From Tundrisphaera lichenicola (GTDB lineage Bacteria; Planctomycetota; Planctomycetia; Isosphaerales; Isosphaeraceae), in the NCBI RefSeq assembly GCF_051175385.1, contig NZ_CP195106.1, positions 2,480,001-2,544,000 of the forward strand: 64,000 nt of DNA, in the 5' to 3' direction. The notes under the pieces are model-generated. The model worked only from the letters and a program-made list of their open reading frames with translations, searched no databases and was not told the DNA's origin. Position numbers and translations under genes: made by a program. Within the stretch, counting starts at the first letter, position 1, and every line of letters starts with the position of its first letter. Positions 44,733 through 54,380 of the stretch are shown here, piece by piece.

Positions 44733-46082
44733 TCAAGGTTTAGGCGGACGCGATGACGGGTCGGACGTCTCGACGGACTGTCCATCCACGATCGACCCGC
44801 CGTTGGCCTTCACGATGAGATCATCCCCCCCGAGCCCGGAAGTGACCTCGACCGAGGTTCCGTCTCCCAGGCCTACCTCAACCAGTTGCCGACGGGCGAG
44901 ACCTCCCCGGATGACGACGCAGGTCGACTTCTCGCCTTCCCGAACGATGGCCGAGGCCGGCACGGTCAGCACGTCGGCGTGTTCCTCCGCGACGATCGAA
45001 GCATAGGCGTAAAGTCCCGGATGGAGCCTCCCGTCGGGATTGGGGAGGTCGATCTCGACCCGGAGGGTCCGCGACTTCGGGTCCAGGGCGTAGGCCGACC
45101 TCGTGACGTGGCCCTCGATGGGCTTCCCCGGGAGGGCCTGAAACCGGATCGTGACCGGGTCGCCCACCTCGACGGCGGGGGCGAACATCTCGGGGACCGA
45201 GACGACCACCGTGACCAGGTCCGACCGGGCTACCACGAACAGGGGATCGCCCTGGGCCCCGGGGGCGGTCAGATGCCCGACGTCGACATTCCGGAGGGTC
45301 ACCACCCCGTCGAACGGGGCCAGGATCCGGGTATATCCCCGGAGGGCCTCGACCCGAGCGGCATCGGCCCGAGCGACGGCCACCCCGGCCTCGGCGGCGG
45401 CCACGTCCGCCTTCGACTTGTCGAGGCCCGCCTTCGCCTGGGCCACCGCCGCCTGGGCGGTCTTGACCTGCGCATCATATTCCTCGCGGGTCGCTTGCGC
45501 CGACTCCAGTTTGCTCCGCGTCTCGTCCAGGAGGCTCCCGGTCTGGGCCCGCTCGCGGAAAAGCTGTTCGACCCGGGCCGACTCCGATTGCCAGCGAATC
45601 ACCTCGGCCTCGATCCTCCGGATCCCGGCGCGAGACTCCTCGACCTTCGCCCCTGTGGCGTCGAGGTCGGCCTTCGCCACCTCCACCGAGGCCTCGGACT
45701 GGATCTTCAGGGCTTCGGCCTGATCGACCATGGACCGTTTCTGGACGACCTCGGCCTCCAGCTCGGGCACGTCCAGCTCGGCCATCACCTGCCCCTTGGT
45801 GATCTTCGAGCCGATGTTCACGCTCCAGGATTCGACATAGCCCGCGACTCGTGCATGGATCGCCGTGACCTCGAAAGCCTCGACCTGGCCGGGTTCCTCG
45901 ACGACCCGGCGGATCGTCTTCCGCTCGGGCCTGACGACCTCGACCCGGGCCACTGGGGGCCGGGGGGGCTCCCCGAGGGGACCTGCCGTGGCCGAAATCG
46001 GCCGTTCGCAGCCAGTAAAAGCCGCGACCAGGCCCACCGCGAAGGCCAGGTCGGACTTTCTCCGGGAAATCGATCGGGGCAT
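44733..46082 (-). CDS. RND efflux membrane fusion lipoprotein
   Basis: Periplasmic adaptor of 449 residues. The signal peptide ends in a lipobox (LVAAFTGC, Cys near residue 25), so the mature protein should be lipid-anchored. Adaptor features are VEEPGQVEAFEVTAIHARVAGYVESWSVNIGSKITKG, a long helical hairpin (about 110-245, rich in Ala, Glu and Lys), and RILAPFDGVVTLRNVDVGHL. The MP domain is near the C-terminus. The TcA-like gene ends 106 bases upstream and the TolC gene starts 157 bases downstream, all on one strand. Confidence 0.92.
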   Translation of the reverse strand: MPRSISRRKSDLAFAVGLVAAFTGCERPISATAGPLGEPPRPPVARVEVVRPERKTIRRVVEEPGQVEAFEVTAIHARVAGYVESWSVNIGSKITKGQVMAELDVPELEAEVVQKRSMVDQAEALKIQSEASVEVAKADLDATGAKVEESRAGIRRIEAEVIRWQSESARVEQLFRERAQTGSLLDETRSKLESAQATREEYDAQVKTAQAAVAQAKAGLDKSKADVAAAEAGVAVARADAARVEALRGYTRILAPFDGVVTLRNVDVGHLTAPGAQGDPLFVVARSDLVTVVVSVPEMFAPAVEVGDPVTIRFQALPGKPIEGHVTRSAYALDPKSRTLRVEIDLPNPDGRLHPGLYAYASIVAEEHADVLTVPASAIVREGEKSTCVVIRGGLARRQLVEVGLGDGTSVEVTSGLGGDDLIVKANGGSIVDGQSVETSDPSSRPPKP

Positions 46083-46188
46083 CGTCGGGGCTCCCTGGGC
46101 TCGCGGAACGGTAGTCCGGCCCCCATTTTAACCGCCGGCCGACCTCGGCGTGTATGGAGAGGCCGCCCGGCGCAAGGCCGGGCGACCG

Positions 46189-49100
46189 CTAGACGAGCCC
46201 GGCCTCGTATTCGATGGCCAGGACAACGTCGGACACGTGCTGGAAGTCGACGCCCGGGTTGGCTGGCTTGCTGATCGCCAGTGTGAAAATCTGGTCCGGG
46301 TCCAGTCCCTCAAAGGCGTTCAGGGGCGACGGCGGCAGCAGCGGCGCGGACGCATTGGGCAGGATGTTGGAGGTGACGAAGCTCTCCTGGAACGCGGCCG
46401 GGACCGAGATCGTCGGGCTCGTCGCGACGAGCTTGGCCGTGAAATCCAGGATGTCGGGCGTGACCAGGAAGGCCGCCACGTTCTTGATCTTGCGCGACTT
46501 CTCCTGCCGGGGCAGGAGCCTCAGGCCGCGGAGGTCGAAGACGACATCCACGTTAGCCGCCGCCCCGGCCAGGGCGGCCACGGAAGTCGGCTGATACCGC
46601 GCCGCCGAGACCAGGATCCACTTCCTCTCCGAGGTGGGCAGGGCCGCGAGATCGGCCTCGTAGCTTTCCGGCGCGAACTCGCAAAACAGGTCGAAGGTCA
46701 GCAGGACGTCGAGTAGGCCTCCCAGCCCCGAGGAGTTGGCGGCCTTGGGGAAGCCGAGTTCCCAGAAAGTCTCGATGCTGCTGCCTTCGAAGGTCAGAAG
46801 CGTCTCGTTGGGCAGGCCGTAGACCGCCAGGTCGTCCTGGAGCCGGAATTCGCTGAGCGGCATCGATTCGGAGGGCCGGACCAGGACATGCTCTCCCGGC
46901 CGGCCTGGCCTGGAGATCGAGACACCTCGGTTGAGCAGGCTCCCGCGCAGCGGTTGCGAGAAGTCGACCTGCTGGACGGCGACGGAGACGGCACGGAGAC
47001 GATAGCCCGAGGTCCCGGGATGGGCCCGGCGGAAAGGTTCCTCCTCGGTGCGGAAGCCGCACCGACCTGTGGCCTTGAGCTGCCCGTAAGCCAGCGGGAA
47101 TTCGCGGGCCAGCGAGATCGTCCTGCGCACCGGGACGCGGGATTTCATCCCCTCGACCCGCGTGGCTTCAAGTTCGGCGAGATCGGCCTGCATCATGTCG
47201 GCCCCGGTCACCCCCTGGAGCGGCGCGGGGAAATAATCCATCCGGACGATCCGAATGGTACGATCCTGCTCGAAGGCCAGGGCCCGCTCCGCCAGCCAGG
47301 TCTGCCGGGCCCCGAGCTCGAGGTAGCGACGCAGGAGTCGACGCGCCACCTGGGCCAACTGGATCCAGAAATTCTGGTTGAGCAGCCGATTCTGCTCGAA
47401 CGCCAGGAGGGTCTGGGCCAGGTCCACATCGGCCTGGGCGATCTGCTTCTGGTAGCGGGCGATTGTGACCCCGTGCTGACGGGCCACGACCGCGGCCTCG
47501 GCGGCCGGGAGCCCCTTGTCCATCAGGGTCTTGAGGTCGGCCGACCTCTGGTTGTCCGCGTCGGCCATGCCGCTCAGCGTGACGTACCCCACCACGGCGA
47601 AGATCCCGAATCCGGTCATCACCGAGGCCCCCGCCCCCAGGCCGAGCATCCCCTCGCCGACCATCGCCTCCCCGGTCGCCTCGGACTTGATCCCGGCTCC
47701 CACGGCCGACTTGGTGTCGTCGGGGACGCCTTCGAAGATCGATTTGACGCCCTTGATGGCGTCGCCGATCTGCCCGAACAGGCTGTCGTGCTGGGCGATC
47801 TCGTCTTCCTTCGCCTTGATCGCGGCCTTGACCGCGGCGACCTGATCCTGGGCGACGGCCACGTCATGCTGGGCGATGGCCTGCTGCTCGTCGGCTATGG
47901 ACGACTGGAGCTTGGCCTTCTGGAGGAAGTTGGCGAGTTGGAGCCGGCCCGTGATGGCCGCCTCGACCCGCTCGGTGTACAGGAGGAAATCCAGCTGGGC
48001 GGCCCGGGCCATGGCCGAGGTGCGGTCCGCGGTGTCCTTGAGCGGGCGATAGCGCAGGATCGGCACGATGTCGTCGCGCTCGCCGTAGTAGTTCAGCCCG
48101 TGGTCGATCTGGAAGATGCCGCGGTAGGCCCGGGCCGTCTGGGAGACCAGCGCCGGATTCTCCGTCTGGTGCAGGAAGGTCGAGGCGAAGCCTCCTGGCA
48201 GGCTGACCCCGCCCCCCTCCAGGAGGCGAGCGGGCCAGGTCGGGCAGATCGGCGGAATCTTGCCGTGCAGCCAAAGGGCTGCCTTGTACAGCTCGCGGGC
48301 CCGGGCCTCGCCGGTCGGCTCATCGGTCCTGTAGAGCGTGTCGGCCCATTCGAGCATCGCATTGGCCTGCCTGAGCCGGCAGTAGCGAGTCTCGGCGAGG
48401 TGCGGGATCCGTCGGCTCCATTTCTTCGCGTAGTCCTCGATCAGGTCGAGAGTCGTCGTGTCGTAGAAATCGTCATACTCCCTGTCATCCTCTTCAGCCG
48501 GGTATCGGGCGTCGTCGGGGGCTGTCGAGCCGTTCAGCCTCGCGGTGTAAGGCTTGTCGCCACGCCAGTACATCTGGAAGGAATCGAGGTACCAGGGCCG
48601 GTAGCCGGGCCCGTCGCTCTCTCGTGCGATGCCCACTTCGAATCGCGTCGCCTGTCCGTAGTGGTAGATCGCCTGCTCGTAGTCGCCCATCGCGAGCTCG
48701 GCGTCGCCCAAGCAGATGGGAATCGTGAAGAGTGAGTAGTAGGCGAGCCGCAGTGCCAGGCGGTCGCGGGCCCAGGCGGGGGAGTCTCCATAACCCAGGC
48801 CGCCGACCGCGAGGTCCGGCCGCGGGTCCATGAATTGCGCCAGGTCCTTCATCCCGCCGAGCGGTCTATTCTTGCGCTGCGTGTAGAACGGGCCCATCGC
48901 CAGTTTCTGCAGGACGTTGTCCTGCATGGCCCGGAACGCGAGGGACTTCGCCGACCGGTAGTCGACCAGCGCCAGCCCGAACTCGCCGGCGTAGAAGTGG
49001 GCGTGGCCCGCCTGGAGGGCGTCCCAGACGGCGATCACGTCCTGGCAGAACTTCCAGGTGGGGATGTTGGGCTTCTGCGAGGCGACCTTGCCAGCGACCA

Positions 49101-50640
49101 TGTTCGCCAGCTGGTCGCGGGCCGGTTGCACGATGTCGACGGGCAGGACGCGGCGGATGTCCAGGTGATTCTCAGGGTAGAAGGGGGCCTGCTGCCTGAG
49201 CCACTCGTCGTAGTAGAGGAAGAACGGGGCGTTGCCCAGCCAGACGTCCGGGATGATCGGCTGATTGTGAACGTCCGGGTCGACGTGGGCGGGGTCTAGA
49301 TCGCACTGGAAGCTGTCGCGGAAGAAGCCCTGGAGCGTGGAGATATTCTCCATCACGGGGCTGGAGAGCGCCGTGTCGGCGCGAGTCAAGTCGAGCCGAT
49401 AGCGGAGGCCGAGCTCCTCGGCCGAGACGTGCGACAGGCCGATCAGGTAGTCGAGGTAGGCGCGAGGCCCGAGCGTGCCCTGGGCCGCGATCGATCCCGC
49501 CGGGATGCCGAATCCGAAGCCCTTCCCCTTCGGCGCGACGAGGATCTTCGACACCAGCGGAATCAGGATCGAGTTGGCGTTCCGCTCGCCGAAGTCATAA
49601 GTCGTGAACTTCTGGTGAAACCTCGCCTCGAGCTGCTGGATCGCCTGCTTCTCGGTCAACAGATTTGGGGCCACGTAGACGATCTTGGACGCGAACTTCG
49701 TCCAGATCGCGAGCAGGTAGTCGCGGTAGTTGGACAGGGTGCTCTCGGCGCGAGGCAGCCTCGCCCCGTCGCCTAAAACATACTCTTTTTTATACTTATC
49801 GAGGGCCGCTCCGATGTCTCCCCTGTCGAAGAGGGAGGGGTCGATGGCCCAATCCACCTCGTCGAGCCCCGCGAAGCTCGCGGCCTTGCCCATCAACTCC
49901 GAGTAGGCCGACCGGAGGGCGGCGTCGCCGCGATGCGACCGCAGGCGATCGGCGAAGGCCCCTGCCTCCTCGGGATCGTGCAGATCCTGGAACGAGGGCA
50001 AATCCCCGGCCACCTTCCTAAGGATTCCGGTCGGGTCGAGGAATGCCTGCTCGAGCTGGTAGAGCATCGCCTGACGAGTGAGCATCGGAATCCCGGCCGA
50101 GCCGTCGAGCGGCCCTTCGGCCCTAAGCAGCCGGACCACGCCGCTGAGAGTTCCCACCCGATCCTGCTGGAGTTCCCTGCCGAGCTCGGCCCAGAGGTTA
50201 CCCGGCACCGGCTCGCGACTGATCGGCACTTCCAGGCTGACCGAGACGTCCGCCCGGTCCAGCATGATCTGGCCTTTGGCCAGGAGAACGTGGCCGCCGG
50301 CGTCCTCGACGCGGAGCGTCAGGCCGATGCCCGGCAGGCGTCGGAGGGCCAGCAACCGCTCGCGAACCTCGGCCTTGTCGCCGAACTGGATCCGGAAGCG
50401 GCCCCCGGCACGCGAGGTCGAGCTGCCGAGCGTCAGGGCATGCCCCCTCTCGACATTCGCGAGCGCGACGACCCGGAGGCCCGGCAGGGCGGCCCCCGAT
50501 CGGGCCTGGGTCACCCTTCCGCTGAGGCTCACGGCATCGGATTCATCCGCTATCGCTAAATCGGAAGCCTCATCGGCCCCTTCGATTTCGATCTCGGCAC
50601 GGAGGTGCAATCTCGTCCGGCCCGTCGGGTCGAAATTCAT
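46189..50640 (-). CDS. Tc-toxin A-subunit-like protein (TcA pore and TcB-binding domains) without visible TcB/TcC partners
   Basis: Large protein of 1483 residues. The N-terminus has a beta domain (about 38-140: LSGRVTQARSGAALPGLRVVALANV, FRIQFGD) like carboxypeptidase-regulatory or CNA-B folds. The middle (about 180-890) is helical and includes a TPR-like piece (GDAELAMGDYEQAIYHYGQA). Residues about 900-1147 form a long charged helical hairpin with a hydrophobic tip at 994-1023 (GEGMLGLGAGASVMTGFGIF), the expected form of a TcA translocation channel. The C-terminal part from about 1148 resembles TcA TcB-binding domains (DLAELEATRVEG, VRRTISLAREFPLAYGQLKA, RLRAVSVAV). It is far shorter than known TcA (about 2500). 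No signal peptide is seen. The ATG at 50640 follows GGGA by nine bases. It lies between pump genes on one strand. Confidence 0.75.
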   Translation of the reverse strand: MNFDPTGRTRLHLRAEIEIEGADEASDLAIADESDAVSLSGRVTQARSGAALPGLRVVALANVERGHALTLGSSTSRAGGRFRIQFGDKAEVRERLLALRRLPGIGLTLRVEDAGGHVLLAKGQIMLDRADVSVSLEVPISREPVPGNLWAELGRELQQDRVGTLSGVVRLLRAEGPLDGSAGIPMLTRQAMLYQLEQAFLDPTGILRKVAGDLPSFQDLHDPEEAGAFADRLRSHRGDAALRSAYSELMGKAASFAGLDEVDWAIDPSLFDRGDIGAALDKYKKEYVLGDGARLPRAESTLSNYRDYLLAIWTKFASKIVYVAPNLLTEKQAIQQLEARFHQKFTTYDFGERNANSILIPLVSKILVAPKGKGFGFGIPAGSIAAQGTLGPRAYLDYLIGLSHVSAEELGLRYRLDLTRADTALSSPVMENISTLQGFFRDSFQCDLDPAHVDPDVHNQPIIPDVWLGNAPFFLYYDEWLRQQAPFYPENHLDIRRVLPVDIVQPARDQLANMVAGKVASQKPNIPTWKFCQDVIAVWDALQAGHAHFYAGEFGLALVDYRSAKSLAFRAMQDNVLQKLAMGPFYTQRKNRPLGGMKDLAQFMDPRPDLAVGGLGYGDSPAWARDRLALRLAYYSLFTIPICLGDAELAMGDYEQAIYHYGQATRFEVGIARESDGPGYRPWYLDSFQMYWRGDKPYTARLNGSTAPDDARYPAEEDDREYDDFYDTTTLDLIEDYAKKWSRRIPHLAETRYCRLRQANAMLEWADTLYRTDEPTGEARARELYKAALWLHGKIPPICPTWPARLLEGGGVSLPGGFASTFLHQTENPALVSQTARAYRGIFQIDHGLNYYGERDDIVPILRYRPLKDTADRTSAMARAAQLDFLLYTERVEAAITGRLQLANFLQKAKLQSSIADEQQAIAQHDVAVAQDQVAAVKAAIKAKEDEIAQHDSLFGQIGDAIKGVKSIFEGVPDDTKSAVGAGIKSEATGEAMVGEGMLGLGAGASVMTGFGIFAVVGYVTLSGMADADNQRSADLKTLMDKGLPAAEAAVVARQHGVTIARYQKQIAQADVDLAQTLLAFEQNRLLNQNFWIQLAQVARRLLRRYLELGARQTWLAERALAFEQDRTIRIVRMDYFPAPLQGVTGADMMQADLAELEATRVEGMKSRVPVRRTISLAREFPLAYGQLKATGRCGFRTEEEPFRRAHPGTSGYRLRAVSVAVQQVDFSQPLRGSLLNRGVSISRPGRPGEHVLVRPSESMPLSEFRLQDDLAVYGLPNETLLTFEGSSIETFWELGFPKAANSSGLGGLLDVLLTFDLFCEFAPESYEADLAALPTSERKWILVSAARYQPTSVAALAGAAANVDVVFDLRGLRLLPRQEKSRKIKNVAAFLVTPDILDFTAKLVATSPTISVPAAFQESFVTSNILPNASAPLLPPSPLNAFEGLDPDQIFTLAISKPANPGVDFQHVSDVVLAIEYEAGLV

Positions 50641-50692
50641 AACAACAAATCCCAACTGTTTAAGAATGCGTTTAACCGTGGATTCAACACCA

Positions 50693-50722
50693 CATATAAC
50701 GGCACCCGAGGGTCAAATCCAA
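50693..50722 (-). promoter_or_regulatory. Possible promoter of the TcA-like gene
   Basis: On the minus strand, TTGGAT (50717-50722) and TATATG (50693-50698) are 18 bases apart in an AT-rich part of the 175-base gap. This would place the start about 45 bases before the ATG at 50640. The match is partial. Confidence 0.35.
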
Positions 50723-50815
50723 TGAATTTCCCTTAACGGCAAGCCGACGGACGGCTCCCCGGCATGGCCCGTCGATTTACGCCGATTCGTCCGCTCGAAA
50801 TCCCGGGGGGTGGGA

Positions 50816-53800
50816 TCAGGAGCCGAGCCCGATCCGGTCGCCCAGGTCCGAGGCCCGCCGGTCGTCGAAGTCCCCCGAATCGCACGCGGAGGACCCACCG
50901 GAACCGTTGGCGTGGGGCTCGCCGGGTGGACGGACGTAGCGGTCGCTCTCGGGGTCGAAGGGGTCGAGCGAGGCCGAGCGCCGGGCCGCCGGACCCTGGA
51001 CGATCGCGAAGACCGTGGGGAGCACGACCAGGGTGGCCAAAGTCGCGGCGACCAGGCCGCCGATGACCGCCCGGCCGAGCGAGGCGGATTGCTCGCCCCC
51101 CTCACCCCACCCGAGCGCCAACGGGGTCATCCCGGCGACCATGGCGCAGCTGGTCATCAGGATCGGTCGGAGTCGACCGGAGGCCCCCTCGACGGCGGCC
51201 TGAGCGGCGTCGGACCGTCCTTCGCGTCGATGCTGCTCGGCGAAGGTCACCAGGAGGATCGCGTTGGCCACCGCCACCCCAACGGCCATGATCGCCCCCA
51301 TGAAGGACTGGAGGTTGACCGTCGTCCGGGTCAGCCAGAGCGCCAGGACCACCCCCGCCACCACCGCGGGGGCCGTCGAGACCACGACCAGGGCGAGCCG
51401 GACCGACTGGAAGTTGGCCGTCAGCAGAAGGAGGATCGTCAGGACCGCCAGGCCGAGGCCGATCGCCAGGCCTCGGAGCATCTCATTCATCGGCACGATC
51501 TGGCCCCGAACATCGACGGTGACGCCCTTGGGCGGCTCTCCCGCCGAGCGGATGGCCCGGTCCACGTGGCCGGCGACCCGGCCGAGGTCTTCCCCCTCAA
51601 TGTTGGCCGTGAGACTGACGGTCCGTTTCATGTTGTAGCGATCGTACTCCCCGGGCATCGACCCTGGTGCGACCCTCGCCACGTCGCGAAGCAGCAGGGG
51701 CTCGCCCCCGGCCCGCTGGATCGGGATCGTCTCGACCCGCCCGATCGAATCCATCTGCTGGTAAGGAATCTCGACCTGGACCTGATAGCCGATGCCCGAT
51801 TTGGGGTCGGGCCAGTAGTTGGGGACGACGAATCGGCTCGACGACGTGGCCGCGACCACCGATCGGGAGATCTCCGCCACGCTCACCCCGCCGATCCCCG
51901 CCCTCTCACGGTCGATCTCGACGTTCAAGGTGGGATACTCCAACGCCTGGACATACTGCAAATCGCGGAGCGAGGCGACCCCGGCCAGCTCGCGTCGGAT
52001 CTTCTCGGCGTGGGTTCGGATATCGGCCAGGCTCGAACCGGTCACGGCGATCTCGACCGGCGTCGGCGAACCGAAGCTCATCACCTCGCTCACGATGTCG
52101 GCCGGCTCGAACGAGAATCGGACGCCGGGCATCCGGGCGTTCAGGGTCTCGCGGAGCCTCGCTTCGAGTGCCTCGATCGGGATCGCAGGGCCCGGCTTCA
52201 GGGCCACCCGGAGGATCACTTCCTCGGGACCGCTGGTCCACTGATAGATGGCGTTGATCGGATAGCTCGAAGGGATCAGGCCGACGTAGCCGACCGAGAT
52301 CGCGATTCGGTCGCGACCGACCTCCTCGCCGATCGCGCCGAGTGCGGCGATGGCGATCTTCTCGGTCTCCTCGATCCGAGTCCCGGCCGGGGCCTTGATC
52401 CGGAGCTGGAAACGGCCGGCATCGACCTTCGGGAAGATCTCCAGGCCGAGCCGGGAGCCGACTCCAAAGATCACGAATCCGGCCGCCGCCAGGTAAATTG
52501 GGACGATCCCCCACCGCCACCGGACGACCAGGGCCATCGCTCGGCCGAAGGTATCTCGAAGGCGATCGAGGCCCGATCGCCGGTCCTGGTCGCTCTGGCT
52601 TCCTCGGCGGAGGAGCCAGGCCGACATCACCGGGACGAACGTGCTGGACAGGAGATAAGAACTGACCATCGCGAAGCCGACGGCCAGCGAGAGCGGGACG
52701 AAGAGGGCCTGGGCCGCGCCTTGCATGAAGAACGACGGGATGAAGACAGCCAGGATGCAGAGCATCGCCAGGAGCCGGGGGACCGCGGTATCCAGGTTCC
52801 CCCGGCGGACCGCCAGCGCGACCGAGGGCGTCGCATTCATCTTGTGGTGGATGTTCTCGATCTCGACGGTCGCCTCGTCCACCAGGATTCCGACCGCCAG
52901 GGCCAGGCCACCCAGGGTCATCAGGTTGATCGTCTGCCCCGAGAGCCAGAGCGCCACGACCGCCCCGGCCAGCGCGATCGGGATGTTCAGGACCACCACG
53001 ATCACGCTTCGCCAGTCCCGGAGGAAGACCCAGACCATCAGGCCAGTCAGGATCGCTCCCAGGGCCCCCTCGATGGCCAGGCTGTTCACGGCCTTGGTGA
53101 CGGTGGGAGACTGGTCGAACTCGAAGGCCACCTTGATGTCGTCGGGCAAGACCGCCTGCATCTTCGGGAGGGCCTCGCGGACGTTCCCGACGACTGAGAG
53201 CGTCGAGGACTCGGCTCGCTTGGTCACCAGGATATAGACCGCCCTCCTGCCGTTCACCAGCGCGTAGCCGGTCGGGATATCGGAAGCGTCCTCGACCCGG
53301 GCCACGTCGCGGAGATAGACCCCCGGATCCTGGCCGACCCGGAGCGGGATCGACTCCAGATCCTTGGCCTGGCGGACCAGCGAGTTGACCGGGACGATCG
53401 GCATCATGTCGCCGATCCGGACGACTCCCGAAGGGCTGATCACGTTACCCTCGCTCAGGGCGGAGATGACCTCGTCGGGCGACATCTTGTAGGAGCGGAG
53501 CCGGTCGGGGTCGACCCTCACGACGACCGTCCGCTGGCTCCCGCCGAACGGGGGAGGGGCCGAGACCCCCGGGAGGCTGGCGAACATCGGTCGGACCTTG
53601 AAGAGGGCCTGATCCTGGATCTCGCCGATCGACTTGGTCTCGCTCGAAAGGACGAGATATCCCACCGGCACGCTCCCGGCGTCGAACCGGGTGATGAAGG
53701 GAGAGACCGTCCCCGGGGGCATGAAGGCCCGCGATCGGGTGACGTACCCGATGGTCTCGGCCATCGCCTGGGCCATGTTGGTCCCCGGGTGGAAGACCAG

Positions 53801-54076
53801 CTTCATCAGGGCCATCCCCTGGATATTCCGGCTCTCGACGTGATGGATCCCGTTGATGTAGAGGAAGTGGTATTCGTAATAGTTGGTCAACAGCCCTTCC
53901 ATCTGCGCGGGGTCCATACCACCGTAAGGCTGGGCCACGTAGATGACGGGAAGGTTCAGGTTCGGGAAGATGTCCACCGGCATCCGGAGGAGCGCCAGCC
54001 CGCTCCCCAGGACGACCGCAACCACCGCAACCATGACGGTGAGTGGCCTCCGGAGGGCGAAGACGATCGGATTCAT
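50816..54076 (-). CDS. RND efflux permease (HAE1/CusA-type)
   Basis: Inner-membrane antiporter of 1086 residues. The first helix is PLTVMVAVVAVVLGSGLALL, followed by VDIFPNLNLPVIYVAQPYGGMDP. The proton-relay region of TM4 reads GILVDEATVEIENI with Asp400-Glu401, as in HAE1/heavy-metal relatives that use D-E. A NPIVFALRRPLTVM start and IAGHVDRAIRSAGEPPKGV-type porter blocks fit the family. The end has typical helices (LVVLPTVFAIVQ). It is the first gene of the minus-strand set RND, TcA-like, MFP, TolC. The 175-base gap to the TcA-like gene is longer than the other spacings. Substrate is unknown. Confidence 0.93.
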   Translation of the reverse strand: MNPIVFALRRPLTVMVAVVAVVLGSGLALLRMPVDIFPNLNLPVIYVAQPYGGMDPAQMEGLLTNYYEYHFLYINGIHHVESRNIQGMALMKLVFHPGTNMAQAMAETIGYVTRSRAFMPPGTVSPFITRFDAGSVPVGYLVLSSETKSIGEIQDQALFKVRPMFASLPGVSAPPPFGGSQRTVVVRVDPDRLRSYKMSPDEVISALSEGNVISPSGVVRIGDMMPIVPVNSLVRQAKDLESIPLRVGQDPGVYLRDVARVEDASDIPTGYALVNGRRAVYILVTKRAESSTLSVVGNVREALPKMQAVLPDDIKVAFEFDQSPTVTKAVNSLAIEGALGAILTGLMVWVFLRDWRSVIVVVLNIPIALAGAVVALWLSGQTINLMTLGGLALAVGILVDEATVEIENIHHKMNATPSVALAVRRGNLDTAVPRLLAMLCILAVFIPSFFMQGAAQALFVPLSLAVGFAMVSSYLLSSTFVPVMSAWLLRRGSQSDQDRRSGLDRLRDTFGRAMALVVRWRWGIVPIYLAAAGFVIFGVGSRLGLEIFPKVDAGRFQLRIKAPAGTRIEETEKIAIAALGAIGEEVGRDRIAISVGYVGLIPSSYPINAIYQWTSGPEEVILRVALKPGPAIPIEALEARLRETLNARMPGVRFSFEPADIVSEVMSFGSPTPVEIAVTGSSLADIRTHAEKIRRELAGVASLRDLQYVQALEYPTLNVEIDRERAGIGGVSVAEISRSVVAATSSSRFVVPNYWPDPKSGIGYQVQVEIPYQQMDSIGRVETIPIQRAGGEPLLLRDVARVAPGSMPGEYDRYNMKRTVSLTANIEGEDLGRVAGHVDRAIRSAGEPPKGVTVDVRGQIVPMNEMLRGLAIGLGLAVLTILLLLTANFQSVRLALVVVSTAPAVVAGVVLALWLTRTTVNLQSFMGAIMAVGVAVANAILLVTFAEQHRREGRSDAAQAAVEGASGRLRPILMTSCAMVAGMTPLALGWGEGGEQSASLGRAVIGGLVAATLATLVVLPTVFAIVQGPAARRSASLDPFDPESDRYVRPPGEPHANGSGGSSACDSGDFDDRRASDLGDRIGLGS

Positions 54077-54380
54077 CGGAAATTCTCGCGAGGCCTTCGA
54101 CGATCGAAAGCGAGGACGGCATCCAGGCCCCGGTCAGTCTAGCAGGTCGGGACGGGGGAGACGATCTACCGCGAATCCGAACCGGGCCAGGTCGGATCGG
54201 TTTCTCTCCCTGCGCCCTACGTAACGGGTCGGATCGGTGATAGTTTGAAGAGTGGAGAGCGGCGACCCAACCCGGCCCCTTGAGCCGTCACACGGCCGAA
54301 AACCGCGAGAGCCCGAGAGAGTACCCCCTGGATCGGTTCGCGAACCAGACCGGCTTCGCACCCTCGAAGGGAGACTTCCG
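54077..54380. other. Divergent intergenic region with a repeated motif
   Basis: This region separates the RND permease (minus) from the histidine kinase (plus). The motif GGTCGGATCGGT occurs at 54190-54201 and 54227-54238, starts 37 bases apart. A TAGTTT box at 54241-54246 could be a plus-strand -10. An in-frame GTG at 54252 upstream of the kinase start is possible but lacks a clear ribosome site. Confidence 0.5.

Noticed and set aside
46189..50640. Rhs/YD-repeat toxin
   Set aside because: No YD repeats or RHS cage core occur; the C-terminal pattern fits TcA instead.
50810..53197. Plus-strand open frame of 795 codons
   Set aside because: Antisense to the second RND permease; rich in Arg, Asp and Gly with no domain.
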